Origin: Azospirillum brasilense
Lineage (GTDB): Bacteria; Pseudomonadota; Alphaproteobacteria; Azospirillales; Azospirillaceae
Length of the DNA stretch: 63,758 bases
Assembly: GCF_003349955.1 (NCBI RefSeq)
Contig: NZ_QLKQ01000043.1
Coordinates: forward strand, 1-63,758
Reading direction: 5' to 3'
Shown: in pieces, positions 55,248-63,208 of the stretch
Layout of the letters: each line of letters opens with the position of its first letter
How positions within the stretch are numbered: position 1 is the stretch's first letter
Notes under the pieces: model-generated
Database searches by the model: none
What the model was told of the DNA's origin: nothing
What the model saw: the letters and a program-made list of their open reading frames with translations, nothing else
Translations under genes and position numbers: made by a program

Positions 55248-55427
55248 TCCCTGGTGTCCAGTCTGCGGGGTCCGATTTTCTTGGGGCGCCATGGTGGACC
55301 GCCCCGCCGGGCTCGCGCAAGCGACCAGAGCGGGGCGGTTACACATGAGTGGGAACGGCGCTTCACGGCGTGCATCGCCTCTGATAAACTCAACCCGCTC
55401 CGCCAGACGCGGCACGACGAAGGCAGG

Positions 55428-55748
55428 ATGACCATGGCCGACAACGACGATCTGAAGCCTCTGCTGCACAAGCTGATCGCCATCGTCGAAGGCACCGCCC
55501 GAGATGTGAGCGGGCTAAAGGCCGACGTTGGGGGCCTGAAGGCCGATGTTGGGGGCCTGAAGGCCGACGTTGGCAGCTTGAAGGCCGACGTTGGCAGCTT
55601 GAAGGCCGATATGATGATGGTGAAGTCGGAGTTGAAGGTGATGAACACCCGTCTCGATGGCTTCGAAAAGCGGTTGGACGACCAGGGGCGCATCCTGGCC
55701 GCCCTCGTCCCGACGCGCATTGCCGCCGTTCCCCCCGCCGCCGAGTAA
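55428..55748 (+). CDS. Small coiled-coil protein with perfect heptad repeats
   Basis: A 106-residue protein. After a helical N-terminus (LKPLLHKLIAIVEGTARDV) come five heptads of LKADVGG or close variants (about 29-62), then SELKVMNTRLDGFEKRLDDQGRILAAL. The whole is predicted to be one long coiled coil with Pro/Ala tail. The DNA has a 21-base tandem repeat (see below), so copy number could vary. It resembles the small coiled-coil proteins that include DUF1640-like or prefoldin-like chaperones, but I cannot assign a family. Both 55428 and 55434 are possible starts. Confidence 0.75.
   Translation: MTMADNDDLKPLLHKLIAIVEGTARDVSGLKADVGGLKADVGGLKADVGSLKADVGSLKADMMMVKSELKVMNTRLDGFEKRLDDQGRILAALVPTRIAAVPPAAE
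55512..55610. repeat. 21-base tandem repeat (VNTR) inside the coiled-coil gene
   Basis: Almost five copies of a 21-base unit (GGCCTGAAGGCCGACGTTGG and variants) encode the heptads. Copies differ by only a few bases (GGGGGC versus GGCAGC), so slippage could change their number without shifting frame. Confidence 0.9.
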
Positions 55749-55778
55749 AGCGACTCCTCCCCGTTTCCCGCCGGGCGG

Positions 55779-57011
55779 TCAGGCGCCGCCCAGCACCGCG
55801 TCGGGCTTGCGGCCCACCAGGGACTCATAGACATCGGGGTCGGTCGCTCCCTCCGATCCGAAGACCAGCACGCGGGCGTCCGGGGCGAGACCCAGGCTGG
55901 CGCGGGTCGCCGTGTCCGCCGCGGCGCAGAGCAGGCCGGCCAGACCGGCGACGCCGGACTCCCCGCCCACGATGGGCCGCCCGCCATGGCGCCCCTCGGC
56001 CAGCAGGCGCATGGTCGCCACCGCCGCGTCGTCGGGGATGGTCAGGAAATCGTCGGCGCCGCGCTCCAGGATCGCCCAGGCCAGCAGGGACACCTCACCG
56101 CAGGCCAGCCCGGCCATCAGCGTCTCCAGATCGCCCTTGGACGGCGTCGGACGGCCGTTGACGGCGCTCTGGTACAGGCAGTCGGCGGCGTGCGGCTCCA
56201 CCACCACGAAACGCGGGCGCTGACGGCCCCAGCTTTCCCACAGATGGCCGCAGACGGCGGCGGGCAAGGCCCCCACCCCGCCCTGCACGAAGACGTGGGT
56301 CGGGCGCTCGCTGGCCGGAAGCTGGCCGATCGCCTCCTCCACCATCACGGTGTAGCCCTGCATGACGTCGCGGGGGATGTCCATGTAGCCGGTGTAGGAG
56401 GTGTCGGAGACGACGTGCCGGCCGTGCTCCCGCGCGTCCGCCGCCGCCTGCCGCACCGCGTCGTCGTAGTTGCCGGCGACGCGGACGACGCGGGCGTCGA
56501 AGGATTCGATCGCCTGCTGCCGCCCCTGCGAGCAGTTGCCGGGGATGTAGATGACGCAACCGCAGCCGAACACCTGCGCACCCCAGGCGACGGAGCGGCC
56601 GTGGTTGCCGTCGGTCGCCGTGGTCACCGTGATGCCGCGGGTCACCTTGGCGTAGCGCCCGACCACCAGATCCAGCGCGGTCACCGGCACGCCGGGCACG
56701 CGGGCCTGCACCTCGCGCACCAGAAGGCGCAAAACGGCGTAGGCGCCGCCCAGCGCCTTGAAGCTGTGCAGGTTGAAGCGGCTGCTTTCGTCCTTGTACC
56801 AGATGCGGTCGATGCCGGCGGCGCGGGCCAGCCCGCCCAGCGAGCGCAGCGGGGTCGGGGCGTAGCCCGGCCAGGCGCCGATCTCCGTCATCGCGTCCTG
56901 GAAGGCGGCGCGGCTCAGGATCGCCCGTTCGGCGGGCCCGTAGGGCTGGTCCGTGTCGGCGCGCGGATTCGAGAAGAGACGCGGGGTGCCAAGCGGCGGC
57001 AGGTCGGACAT
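55779..57011 (-). CDS. dpaL: Diaminopropionate ammonia-lyase
   Basis: A 410-residue fold-type II PLP enzyme. PLP lysine K85 in NLHSFKALGGAYAV, then TTATDGNHGRSVAWGAQ, the glycine loop QGGVGALPAAVCGHL, and SEGATDP at the C-terminus: the pattern of DAPAL (YgeX), which cleaves 2,3-diaminopropionate to pyruvate and ammonia. Length fits (about 400). It is also similar to threonine dehydratase, but the GNHGRSVAWGA block favours DAPAL. Start at 57011 has GGAGAG upstream. It is convergent with the coiled-coil gene and divergent from gapR. Confidence 0.92.
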   Translation of the reverse strand: MSDLPPLGTPRLFSNPRADTDQPYGPAERAILSRAAFQDAMTEIGAWPGYAPTPLRSLGGLARAAGIDRIWYKDESSRFNLHSFKALGGAYAVLRLLVREVQARVPGVPVTALDLVVGRYAKVTRGITVTTATDGNHGRSVAWGAQVFGCGCVIYIPGNCSQGRQQAIESFDARVVRVAGNYDDAVRQAAADAREHGRHVVSDTSYTGYMDIPRDVMQGYTVMVEEAIGQLPASERPTHVFVQGGVGALPAAVCGHLWESWGRQRPRFVVVEPHAADCLYQSAVNGRPTPSKGDLETLMAGLACGEVSLLAWAILERGADDFLTIPDDAAVATMRLLAEGRHGGRPIVGGESGVAGLAGLLCAAADTATRASLGLAPDARVLVFGSEGATDPDVYESLVGRKPDAVLGGA

Positions 57012-57197
57012 CGTGTTCGCTCTCCAGCGCCGCAAGGACGGCCGCAGCCACGAAAGCATTGCCGGCCACGCCGCGTCAAGCCACGCGCGTTGTTCCCGGA
57101 CAAAGCGCCGCGAGCTGTGCTAACAGCGCCTCCCCCCGCGGCCCGGCAGGGTGCCGAAGGCGGCGGGGTCCCCGTTCCTGAAGGAGATGGTTCCGTC

Positions 57198-57479
57198 GTG
57201 ACGACCGGTTTCAACACCACCGCCGCCGACCAATTGAAGCAGTTCGCCGACCGCATGGAGCGGTTGATGGACGAGATCGACGGCCTGAAGGCCGACCTGA
57301 AGGACCTGCGCGGCGAGGTCAAATCCGCCGGCTTCAACATCAAGGCGCTCGACAAGCTGGTCGCCATCCGCCGCAAGGACGCCGGCGAGCAGGAGGCCGA
57401 GCTGCTGAACGACCTGATGCTCTACGCCCACGCCACCGGCACGCCGCTGGACATCGTGGTCCCCGAGCCGGCCGAGTGA
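57198..57479 (+). CDS. gapR: GapR-like DNA-binding protein (DUF2312)
   Basis: A 93-residue protein with the GapR core: TTAADQLKQFADRMERLMDEIDGLKADLKDLRGEVKSAGFNIKALDKLVAIRRKD. GapR is an alphaproteobacterial chromosome-binding protein that prefers overtwisted, AT-rich DNA and helps topoisomerases during replication. The C-terminal part (LLNDLMLYAHATGTPLDIVV) is the usual helix plus a short extension. Start is GTG at 57198; the AAGGAG is 11 bases upstream, longer than usual, and no ATG is available in frame. Genomes may hold several DUF2312 copies; whether this is the main one is unclear. Confidence 0.88.
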   Translation: MTTGFNTTAADQLKQFADRMERLMDEIDGLKADLKDLRGEVKSAGFNIKALDKLVAIRRKDAGEQEAELLNDLMLYAHATGTPLDIVVPEPAE

Positions 57480-57591
57480 CGATTTAAACAAAGGATCGTT
57501 GCGAAGCCGCATCATGATTGTTCCGGGGACGCAACATGACGTTTCGCTCCCGGAACATGTCGTTGCGCAAGCGCATCAAAGCGCAGAAGGC

Positions 57592-57894
57592 TTAGCGCTT
57601 CCACTCGCGGCTGGATTTCACGAAGTCGGTCAGGGTGACGCCGATCTTGTCATCCACGATGACCACCTCGCCGCGGGCGACGAGAACGCCCTCCACATAG
57701 ACGTCGGTCGGGTCCTTCAAGTGTCGGTCCAGCTCCACGACGGCGCCGCGGCCGAGCTTCAGAAGATCGCGGACGCGCAGCATGGCGGTGCCGATGACCA
57801 CCTTGATCTCGACCGGCGCGTCGCCGATGGCGAAGGCGTCGCTGCTCATGTCGTCGGACGAGCCGGCGCCCAGCAGATCGTCGATGTTGGCCAT
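57592..57894 (-). CDS. fliN: Flagellar motor switch protein FliN-like, orphan
   Basis: A 100-residue SpoA-domain protein. APVEIKVVIGTAMLRVRDLLKLGRGAVVELDRHLKDPTDVYVEGVLVARGEVVIVDDKIGVTLTDFV matches FliN, which makes the flagellar C-ring with FliM and FliG. The start at 57894 has GGAGGGCGGC upstream. No other flagellar gene is near it, which is unusual; it could serve polar or lateral flagella or a secretion system C-ring. The 112 bases downstream hold a weak inverted repeat only. Confidence 0.85.
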   Translation of the reverse strand: MANIDDLLGAGSSDDMSSDAFAIGDAPVEIKVVIGTAMLRVRDLLKLGRGAVVELDRHLKDPTDVYVEGVLVARGEVVIVDDKIGVTLTDFVKSSREWKR

Positions 57895-58090
57895 GCCGCC
57901 CTCCTTCACCCCGGGTCACCGGACCCTTGCAACCGACTAGAGGTACCGCACCGGGCGCGCCGGGGCAACGGCGACCGTCGTCACAGCCTGCGACAAGGAT
58001 GGGAAACAACAGCGCAGATTTGGTTTTCCTGCGCCGCCTTGTGTTGATACCCTGCCTGCCAAACGTGAAACCAGCCGCGAAGGCAGAGCC

Positions 58091-58933
58091 ATGACGACCG
58101 ATTCTCAACGCCCGCTGGTGGACAGCGCCTGGCTGAAGGGCGCCCTCGACCACCCCGACCTCGTGGTTCTGGACGTGCGCACGCCGCCGGCGGGCGGCTT
58201 CATCCCCGGTTCGATCCATTCCGACTACGCCAAGGCCGGCTGGCGGGCGACGGTGGACGGGGTGCCTGGCCTGCTGCCCGACGCTGCCGTCCTGGAAGGG
58301 CTGATCGGCGGGCTGGGGATCGGCAACGGGGACCACGTCGTTCTGGTCGCCAGCGGCCTCAGCGCCGCCGACATGGGGAACGCGACGCGCGTCTATTGGA
58401 CCTTCAAGACGCTGGGCCATGACCGCGTGTCGGTGCTGGACGGCGGCTTCGCCGCCTGGAGCGACGCCGGCCATCCCGTCGTCACGGCCGCCGCCACCCG
58501 CCCCGCAGCCACCTTCACCGCGGCCCCCCGCGAGGACTTGCGCGCCCCCCTGCCCGTGGTCGCGGCGGCGGTGGCCGGCGGCTCCATCCCGCTTCTGGAC
58601 GCCCGCTCCGCCGAGCAATTCGAGGGCAAGGCCAAGAGCCCGCAGGCCCGCGTTCCGGGCACGCTGCCGGGGGCGGTGCTGATCGAAAACGGCGCCTTCT
58701 ATTCCGCCGCCGGGAAGCGCTTCCTCCCCGCCGACGCGGTGAGGGCGCTGGCGGATGGGGCCGGGACGGGGGAGTCGACGATCACCTTCTGCAACACCGG
58801 CCACCTCGCCTCGGTGTCCTGGTTCGCGCTGAGCGAGGTGGCGGGGATCGACGGGGTCCGCCTCTATGACGGATCGATGTCGGAATGGACCGCCGATCCG
58901 GCCCGCCCGGTCAAGAACGGGCCGGCGGCGTAG
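58091..58933 (+). CDS. sseA: 3-mercaptopyruvate sulfurtransferase (tandem rhodanese)
   Basis: A 280-residue protein with two rhodanese domains. The N-terminal, inactive one is about residues 8-130 (no Cys loop; VVLDVRTPPAGG, FIPGSIHSDY). The C-terminal one (150-275) holds the catalytic C234 in FCNTGHLAS, where the active loop CNTGHL resembles MST more than thiosulfate sulfurtransferase (CRKGVT), together with LLDARSAEQFEG. It moves sulfur from 3-mercaptopyruvate. Stand-alone gene, convergent with murJ with 3 bases between the stops. Confidence 0.92.
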   Translation: MTTDSQRPLVDSAWLKGALDHPDLVVLDVRTPPAGGFIPGSIHSDYAKAGWRATVDGVPGLLPDAAVLEGLIGGLGIGNGDHVVLVASGLSAADMGNATRVYWTFKTLGHDRVSVLDGGFAAWSDAGHPVVTAAATRPAATFTAAPREDLRAPLPVVAAAVAGGSIPLLDARSAEQFEGKAKSPQARVPGTLPGAVLIENGAFYSAAGKRFLPADAVRALADGAGTGESTITFCNTGHLASVSWFALSEVAGIDGVRLYDGSMSEWTADPARPVKNGPAA

Positions 58934-58936
58934 TCC

Positions 58937-60520
58937 TCAAACGCTCTTGCGGCGCCGGCGAAACCGCCCCAGGTCCGACCGGCGCAGCAGGCCCAGCGCG
59001 ACCGCCAGAACCGCGTAGACCAGCAGTCCGGCAAGGCCCAGCAGCACCAGCCCGCCCAACCGCTCGAACAGCCCATGGGCGGTCAGCCAGGACGACAGCT
59101 GAGTCTGCACCAACCACAGCGTGCCGCCCATGGCGAGCGCCGCGATGGCCATGCGCGGCAGGTTGCGCAGCAGCCGGGCGTCGGCCTTGAACAGCCCGCG
59201 CCGGGTCAGCAGCCACGCCAGCAGCCCCGCGTTGACCCAAGCGGCGACGGAGGTCGCCACCGCCAGCCCGACCTGGGCCAGCGGCCCCATCAGGGCCAGC
59301 TTCAGCGCCACGTTGACCGCCGTCGCTGCCAGCGCCACCCGCACCGGGGTCGCCGTGTCGTGCCGGGCGTAGAAGCCGTTGACGAGGCTGCGGATCACCA
59401 CAAAGGCCGGCAGGCCCAGCGCGTAGGCTTGCAGAGTGGCGGCGGACTGCGCGGCGTCGGTCGGGCCGAAGGCGCCGTGTTGGAACAGCACCGACACGAT
59501 GGGCAGACCGGCGACCAGGAAGGCGGCGGCGGCCGGCAGGGTCAGCACCAGCGACAGTTCCACCGCCCGGTTCTGGCTCTCCACCGCGCCCGGCTCGTCC
59601 CCGCCCTTGATGCGCCGGGCCATTTCCGGAAGCAGAACGGTCCCCACCGCGATCCCGATGACGCCCAGCGGCAGCTGGTTCAGCCGGTCCGCGTAGTAGA
59701 GGTAGGACACCGCCCCGGTCGGCAGCAGCGAGGCGATCAGCGTGTCGACGAACAGGTTGATCTGCGTCAGGCCGGAGCCCAGCGCCGCCGGCCCCAGCAC
59801 GGTCAGGAACCGCTTCACGTCCGGCGTCAGGCGCGGCCAGGGCAGCCGCAGCCCCATCCCGGCCCGGCTCGCCTCCCAATACAGGTAGAGGAACTGCGCC
59901 AGCCCGGCGGCGAAAACACCCCAGGACAGGGCGTGGCCCACCGTGGGCATCAGCGGCGCGGCCAGCACCATCGCCGCGATCAGGCACAGATTCAGCAGGA
60001 TCGGCGCCGCCGCCGCCGCCCCGAACCTCCCCATGCTGTTCAGAACGCCGGCCAGCAGCGATTCCAGCGAGATGAACAGCAGGTACGGGAAGGTGATGCT
60101 GGTGAACAGGACGGCCAGCCGGAACTTCTCCGGCTCGTCGGAGAAGCCGGGCGCGAAGACCGTCATGAACTGCGGCATGATCGCCAGGATGCCGGCCAGG
60201 AACAAAAGCTGCACCGCCAGCAACAGACTCATCACCTCCTCGGCGAAGCGCTTGGCGGCGACCTGCCCGTCCTGCACCAGCTTGGCGGAGAACAGCGGCA
60301 CGAAGGCGGAGTTGAAGGCCCCTTCGGCGAACAGGGCGCGGAAATGGTTGGGCAGCCGGAACGCCACGAAAAAGGCGTCGGCCACCGGCCCGGCGCCGAG
60401 CAGCGCGGCGGTCAGGACATCGCGCAGGAAGCCAAGGACGCGGCTGACCAGCGTCAGCCCGCCGACGGACAGGATGTTGCGGAGCACGGTGCGTACGGGT
60501 CCTCTGATGGGCGGCGCCAT
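58937..60520 (-). CDS. murJ: Lipid II flippase MurJ
   Basis: A 527-residue polytopic protein with about 14 hydrophobic segments. N-terminus LSVGGLTLVSRVLGFLRDVLTAALLGAGPVADAFFVAFRLPNHFRALFAEGAFNSAFVPLFS is nearly invariant in MurJ/MviN; the Arg and the DAFFVAFRLPN motif are needed for lipid II transport. The start at 60520 is supported by homology; the 37 codons before it are weak. The protein moves the peptidoglycan precursor across the inner membrane and should be essential. It is divergent from the next hydrolase. Confidence 0.96.
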   Translation of the reverse strand: MAPPIRGPVRTVLRNILSVGGLTLVSRVLGFLRDVLTAALLGAGPVADAFFVAFRLPNHFRALFAEGAFNSAFVPLFSAKLVQDGQVAAKRFAEEVMSLLLAVQLLFLAGILAIMPQFMTVFAPGFSDEPEKFRLAVLFTSITFPYLLFISLESLLAGVLNSMGRFGAAAAAPILLNLCLIAAMVLAAPLMPTVGHALSWGVFAAGLAQFLYLYWEASRAGMGLRLPWPRLTPDVKRFLTVLGPAALGSGLTQINLFVDTLIASLLPTGAVSYLYYADRLNQLPLGVIGIAVGTVLLPEMARRIKGGDEPGAVESQNRAVELSLVLTLPAAAAFLVAGLPIVSVLFQHGAFGPTDAAQSAATLQAYALGLPAFVVIRSLVNGFYARHDTATPVRVALAATAVNVALKLALMGPLAQVGLAVATSVAAWVNAGLLAWLLTRRGLFKADARLLRNLPRMAIAALAMGGTLWLVQTQLSSWLTAHGLFERLGGLVLLGLAGLLVYAVLAVALGLLRRSDLGRFRRRRKSV

Positions 60521-60659
60521 CCTAGCGTTTTCCCGGCCCGCGTCACGCCTTTCGGCATGCCGGCCCGTGTGGAATTTGAAGGCGGCGGGCGGAAACGGTC
60601 TGCTAGGATCGCCGCCCACCCATTGTCCCATCCCCCACCTTCAGACAAGCGGAACGTCC

Positions 60660-61439
60660 ATGCCCCAGGGTCTTCCCCTCACCTATCTGGAAGCCGGCGA
60701 AGCGAACGGCGGCACCCCCCTGCTGGTCCTGCATGGCCTGTTCGGGTCGGCGCGCAACTGGCAGACCCTGGCGAAGCGCTTCGCGGAGCGGCACCGGGTC
60801 TACGCGCTGGACCTGCGCAACCACGGCGGCGCCCCCTGGTCGGACGAGATGACCTACCCGGCGATGGCCGCGGACGTGCTGCGCTTCCTCGACGACCGCG
60901 GCTTCGCGCGGGCCTCGGTGGTCGGCCATTCCATGGGCGGCAAGGTGGCGATGACCCTGGCGCTGACCCATCCCGACCGGGTGGAGAGTCTGGCGGTGGC
61001 CGACATCGCGCCGGTCGCCTACACCCACACCCACGCCCCCTTCGTAGCGGCGATGAAGCAGGCCAAGCTGGAAGGCTGCACCCGCCGCTCGGAGGTCGAG
61101 GCGCAGCTGGTGGACGCGGTGCCGGAAGCCCCCCTGCGCTCCTTCCTGCTGCAGAATCTCGTTCTGGAGCAGGGGTCGTTCCACTGGCGGATCAACCTTG
61201 ACGCCATCGGCGCCCGCATGGCCGACCTGATCGGCTTCCCGGATCTGGGCGACGCCCGGTACGACGGCCCCACCCTGTTCATCGGCGGCACCCGCTCCGA
61301 CTACATCGTGCCGGAGAACCACGACGCCATCCGCCGCCACTTCCCCAAGGCCGCCATCGAGATGATCGAGGGCGCCGGCCACTGGCTGCACGCCGAACGC
61401 CCGCAGGAGTTCGCGGCGCTGGTCGAAGCCTTCGCGTAA
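60660..61439 (+). CDS. Alpha/beta hydrolase, YbfF-like
   Basis: A 259-residue esterase. LLVLHGLFGSARNWQTLAKRFAERHRVYALDLRNHGGAPW is the HGLFGS region, typical of YbfF and ABHD11 esterases. GHSMGG has the nucleophile S91; H at GAGHWLHAERP, Asp in FIGGTRSDYI. It should act on short acyl or acyl-CoA esters. The start is the ATG at 60660. It stands divergent from murJ; the leftward ParA-like gene's terminator lies directly after its stop. Confidence 0.9.
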   Translation: MPQGLPLTYLEAGEANGGTPLLVLHGLFGSARNWQTLAKRFAERHRVYALDLRNHGGAPWSDEMTYPAMAADVLRFLDDRGFARASVVGHSMGGKVAMTLALTHPDRVESLAVADIAPVAYTHTHAPFVAAMKQAKLEGCTRRSEVEAQLVDAVPEAPLRSFLLQNLVLEQGSFHWRINLDAIGARMADLIGFPDLGDARYDGPTLFIGGTRSDYIVPENHDAIRRHFPKAAIEMIEGAGHWLHAERPQEFAALVEAFA

Positions 61440-61451
61440 CTCCAAAAAGAA

Positions 61452-61474
61452 ACGGGGGCCGCGAAGGCCCCCGT
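61452..61474 (-). terminator. Terminator of the ParA-like gene
   Basis: A 9-base stem ACGGGGGCC / GGCCCCCGT with loop GCGAA, followed on the minus strand by TTTCTTTTT. It sits 56 bases past the ParA-like stop and 13 bases after the plus-strand hydrolase, so it may serve both, but the T-tract favours the minus strand. Confidence 0.85.
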
Positions 61475-61502
61475 ACTCACACGCTGGCGATGCTCAGTCC
61501 TA

Positions 61503-61559
61503 TCAGAGCGCACCCTGACGGCGGTCTTTTCAGAGCGCACCCTGACGGGCGCCGGTCTT
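61503..61559. repeat. Tandem duplication of the ParA-like gene's 3' end
   Basis: The last coding bases and stop (61530-61559) are repeated after the stop at 61503-61528, with TCAGAGCGCACCCTGACGG identical on both. The second copy is slightly shorter (four bases missing). The duplicated stop is just outside the gene, so the protein is unaffected. Confidence 0.85.
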
Positions 61560-62996
61560 GGCGGCCGGGCCGGCGGACTGGTTGAAGGCGTCGCGCAGGT
61601 AGGGCGACAGCGCCTGCCGCATCGTGCGCAGCCACTCGTGGATGATGATCAGCGAGCGGGAGGCGACCGGCGGGGTCATGCCCAGCTTCACCAGATCCTC
61701 GCGGGTCATCTGCGCCACCTCGTCGATGCGGTGGCCGGTCAGGCGCGCCCAGGCCGGGGCCGTGCAGGGCGCCATGGAGATGACCTCCACGCCCTCGCGC
61801 TCCACCATCTCCGCCTTGCGGCGGGCGTACTGGCTGTCGTCGAGCTGCGAGAAGGGACCGGAGAAGCCGTTCTCGACCAGGACGCGCTTGGCCTTCGGGG
61901 CGATGGTGGCGATGCGCTCCAGCGTGTTCATGCCGGTGGACAGCGAGGCCAGATCGACGGTGACCGGCACCATGAAGGTCAGCCGCTCGCCCTCGCCGAC
62001 ATAATAGTCGAAGCCCGACACCTCGGCCCAGTTGAAGAACCATTGCGAGATGTTGCCGCCGAAGTCGTAGAGGCGGCCGCCGCGCTGCAGCTCCGGACCG
62101 ATCTGGTCCCAGAACTCGTAGAAGCCATCGCCCGACCCCATCATGTTCATGAAGTCCTGGGTGATGCGGCGGTGCTCGACCACCTCCGGGCCGAACAGGC
62201 GGTTCAGGCGCTCGTTCACCTCATATTCGACGACCTTGAGCTGAAGGCCTTCGAGCATGGCGGTCGCCATCAGGTGATGGGACAGCAGCGTCTTGCCGAC
62301 GCCACCGCGGTCGTTGAGAACGAAGATGGTGCCCAGCATGCGATCGCCTTTCCAGGGTCTGTTCGATGTCGAATCTTGAGGTGTTGAAACGTGAGGGTCC
62401 GGAGCTTTGGGAATCGGAGCCTGAGTGCGGGAGACGTCCGGAACCGGGGCCGGAGTCGGTTCCTCCGGCGCAGCGGCCGACGCCGGCCCCGGAACGGGGA
62501 TCGGCTCCGGTTCCGGTTCGGGAGAGGATTCCAGCGGACCGGCTTTCGGCGCGCCGTCGGCCGCGCCCTCCGGTTCCGGTGTTTCGGAGTCCGGTGCGCC
62601 GGGTTCGGCCGCATCGGTTGTTTCCGCGACATCCACAGCCACAGCCGGTTCCGGCAGGTCGGTGGATTGCCCGGCGGCCAGGGCCGCGCGGTGCACCGCG
62701 TCCAGCGTTTCACGCGGGGTCGCGCCACCCGCCGCATCCCCGTCCGCGACGCCGTCGCGTCCCTCGTTCCCCACGAGGAAGAAGGCGGAGCGCAGGGTGA
62801 CGGGCGAGATCGGCTGGTTGTCGCGGGCGGTGACCCCCAGCTTGGCCAGCACGTCGGAGATGTCCGCCCAAGACAGGCCACGCTCGCGCATCAGGCCGAT
62901 GTCGGCGTAGCTTTCGCGGACGGCCTGCATGGCCGAGCGGCTTCCAGTCGGACGATCGGCAAGGAGCCGTTCCAGTTCCGCGCGATCAATCGACAC
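61530..62996 (-). CDS. ParA/MinD-type ATPase with N-terminal helix-turn-helix-like domain and long linker
   Basis: From a GTG at 62996 it is 488 residues. Residues 20-75 (YADIGLMRERGLSWADISDVLAKLGV) look like a helix-turn-helix region seen in plasmid proteins such as TraK; residues 75-218 are a Pro/Glu-rich linker; 220-480 are the ATPase. The P-loop reads R-G-G-V-G-K-T (230-236), with Arg where the deviant ParA signature has Lys. An ATG at 62339 has GGAAAGG 7 bases upstream and would give only the ATPase, so a second, shorter product is possible. The partner is unknown. Divergent from the gene at 63209. Confidence 0.8.
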   Translation of the reverse strand: MSIDRAELERLLADRPTGSRSAMQAVRESYADIGLMRERGLSWADISDVLAKLGVTARDNQPISPVTLRSAFFLVGNEGRDGVADGDAAGGATPRETLDAVHRAALAAGQSTDLPEPAVAVDVAETTDAAEPGAPDSETPEPEGAADGAPKAGPLESSPEPEPEPIPVPGPASAAAPEEPTPAPVPDVSRTQAPIPKAPDPHVSTPQDSTSNRPWKGDRMLGTIFVLNDRGGVGKTLLSHHLMATAMLEGLQLKVVEYEVNERLNRLFGPEVVEHRRITQDFMNMMGSGDGFYEFWDQIGPELQRGGRLYDFGGNISQWFFNWAEVSGFDYYVGEGERLTFMVPVTVDLASLSTGMNTLERIATIAPKAKRVLVENGFSGPFSQLDDSQYARRKAEMVEREGVEVISMAPCTAPAWARLTGHRIDEVAQMTREDLVKLGMTPPVASRSLIIIHEWLRTMRQALSPYLRDAFNQSAGPAAKTGARQGAL

Positions 62997-63208
62997 CGTG
63001 TGTACCCGGCTTTGCGTGGTTCTGGGGAGGGGGTGGGTAGGATTTGTGATACCGCAGGATTCCGTTCCCCCCGGTGCGGAAAAAATAGTACAAGCGATTG
63101 GGGTGCGCAAACGGTTTCCAACCATGTTCAACCGCATTAAACCTGTGACACGGCAGCCTTCCCTGGTCTCCGCCGGGATCGCAGGATAGGGTCCGGCGTT
63201 TGGCGAAG

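Noticed and set aside
55512..55610. A possible CRISPR-like array.
   Set aside because: The 21-base units are contiguous, without spacers, and code for heptads in frame.
57519..57557. Inverted repeat GTTCCGGG / CCCGGAAC between gapR and fliN as a terminator.
   Set aside because: The loop is about 20 bases and no T-tract follows in either direction; at best a weak structure.
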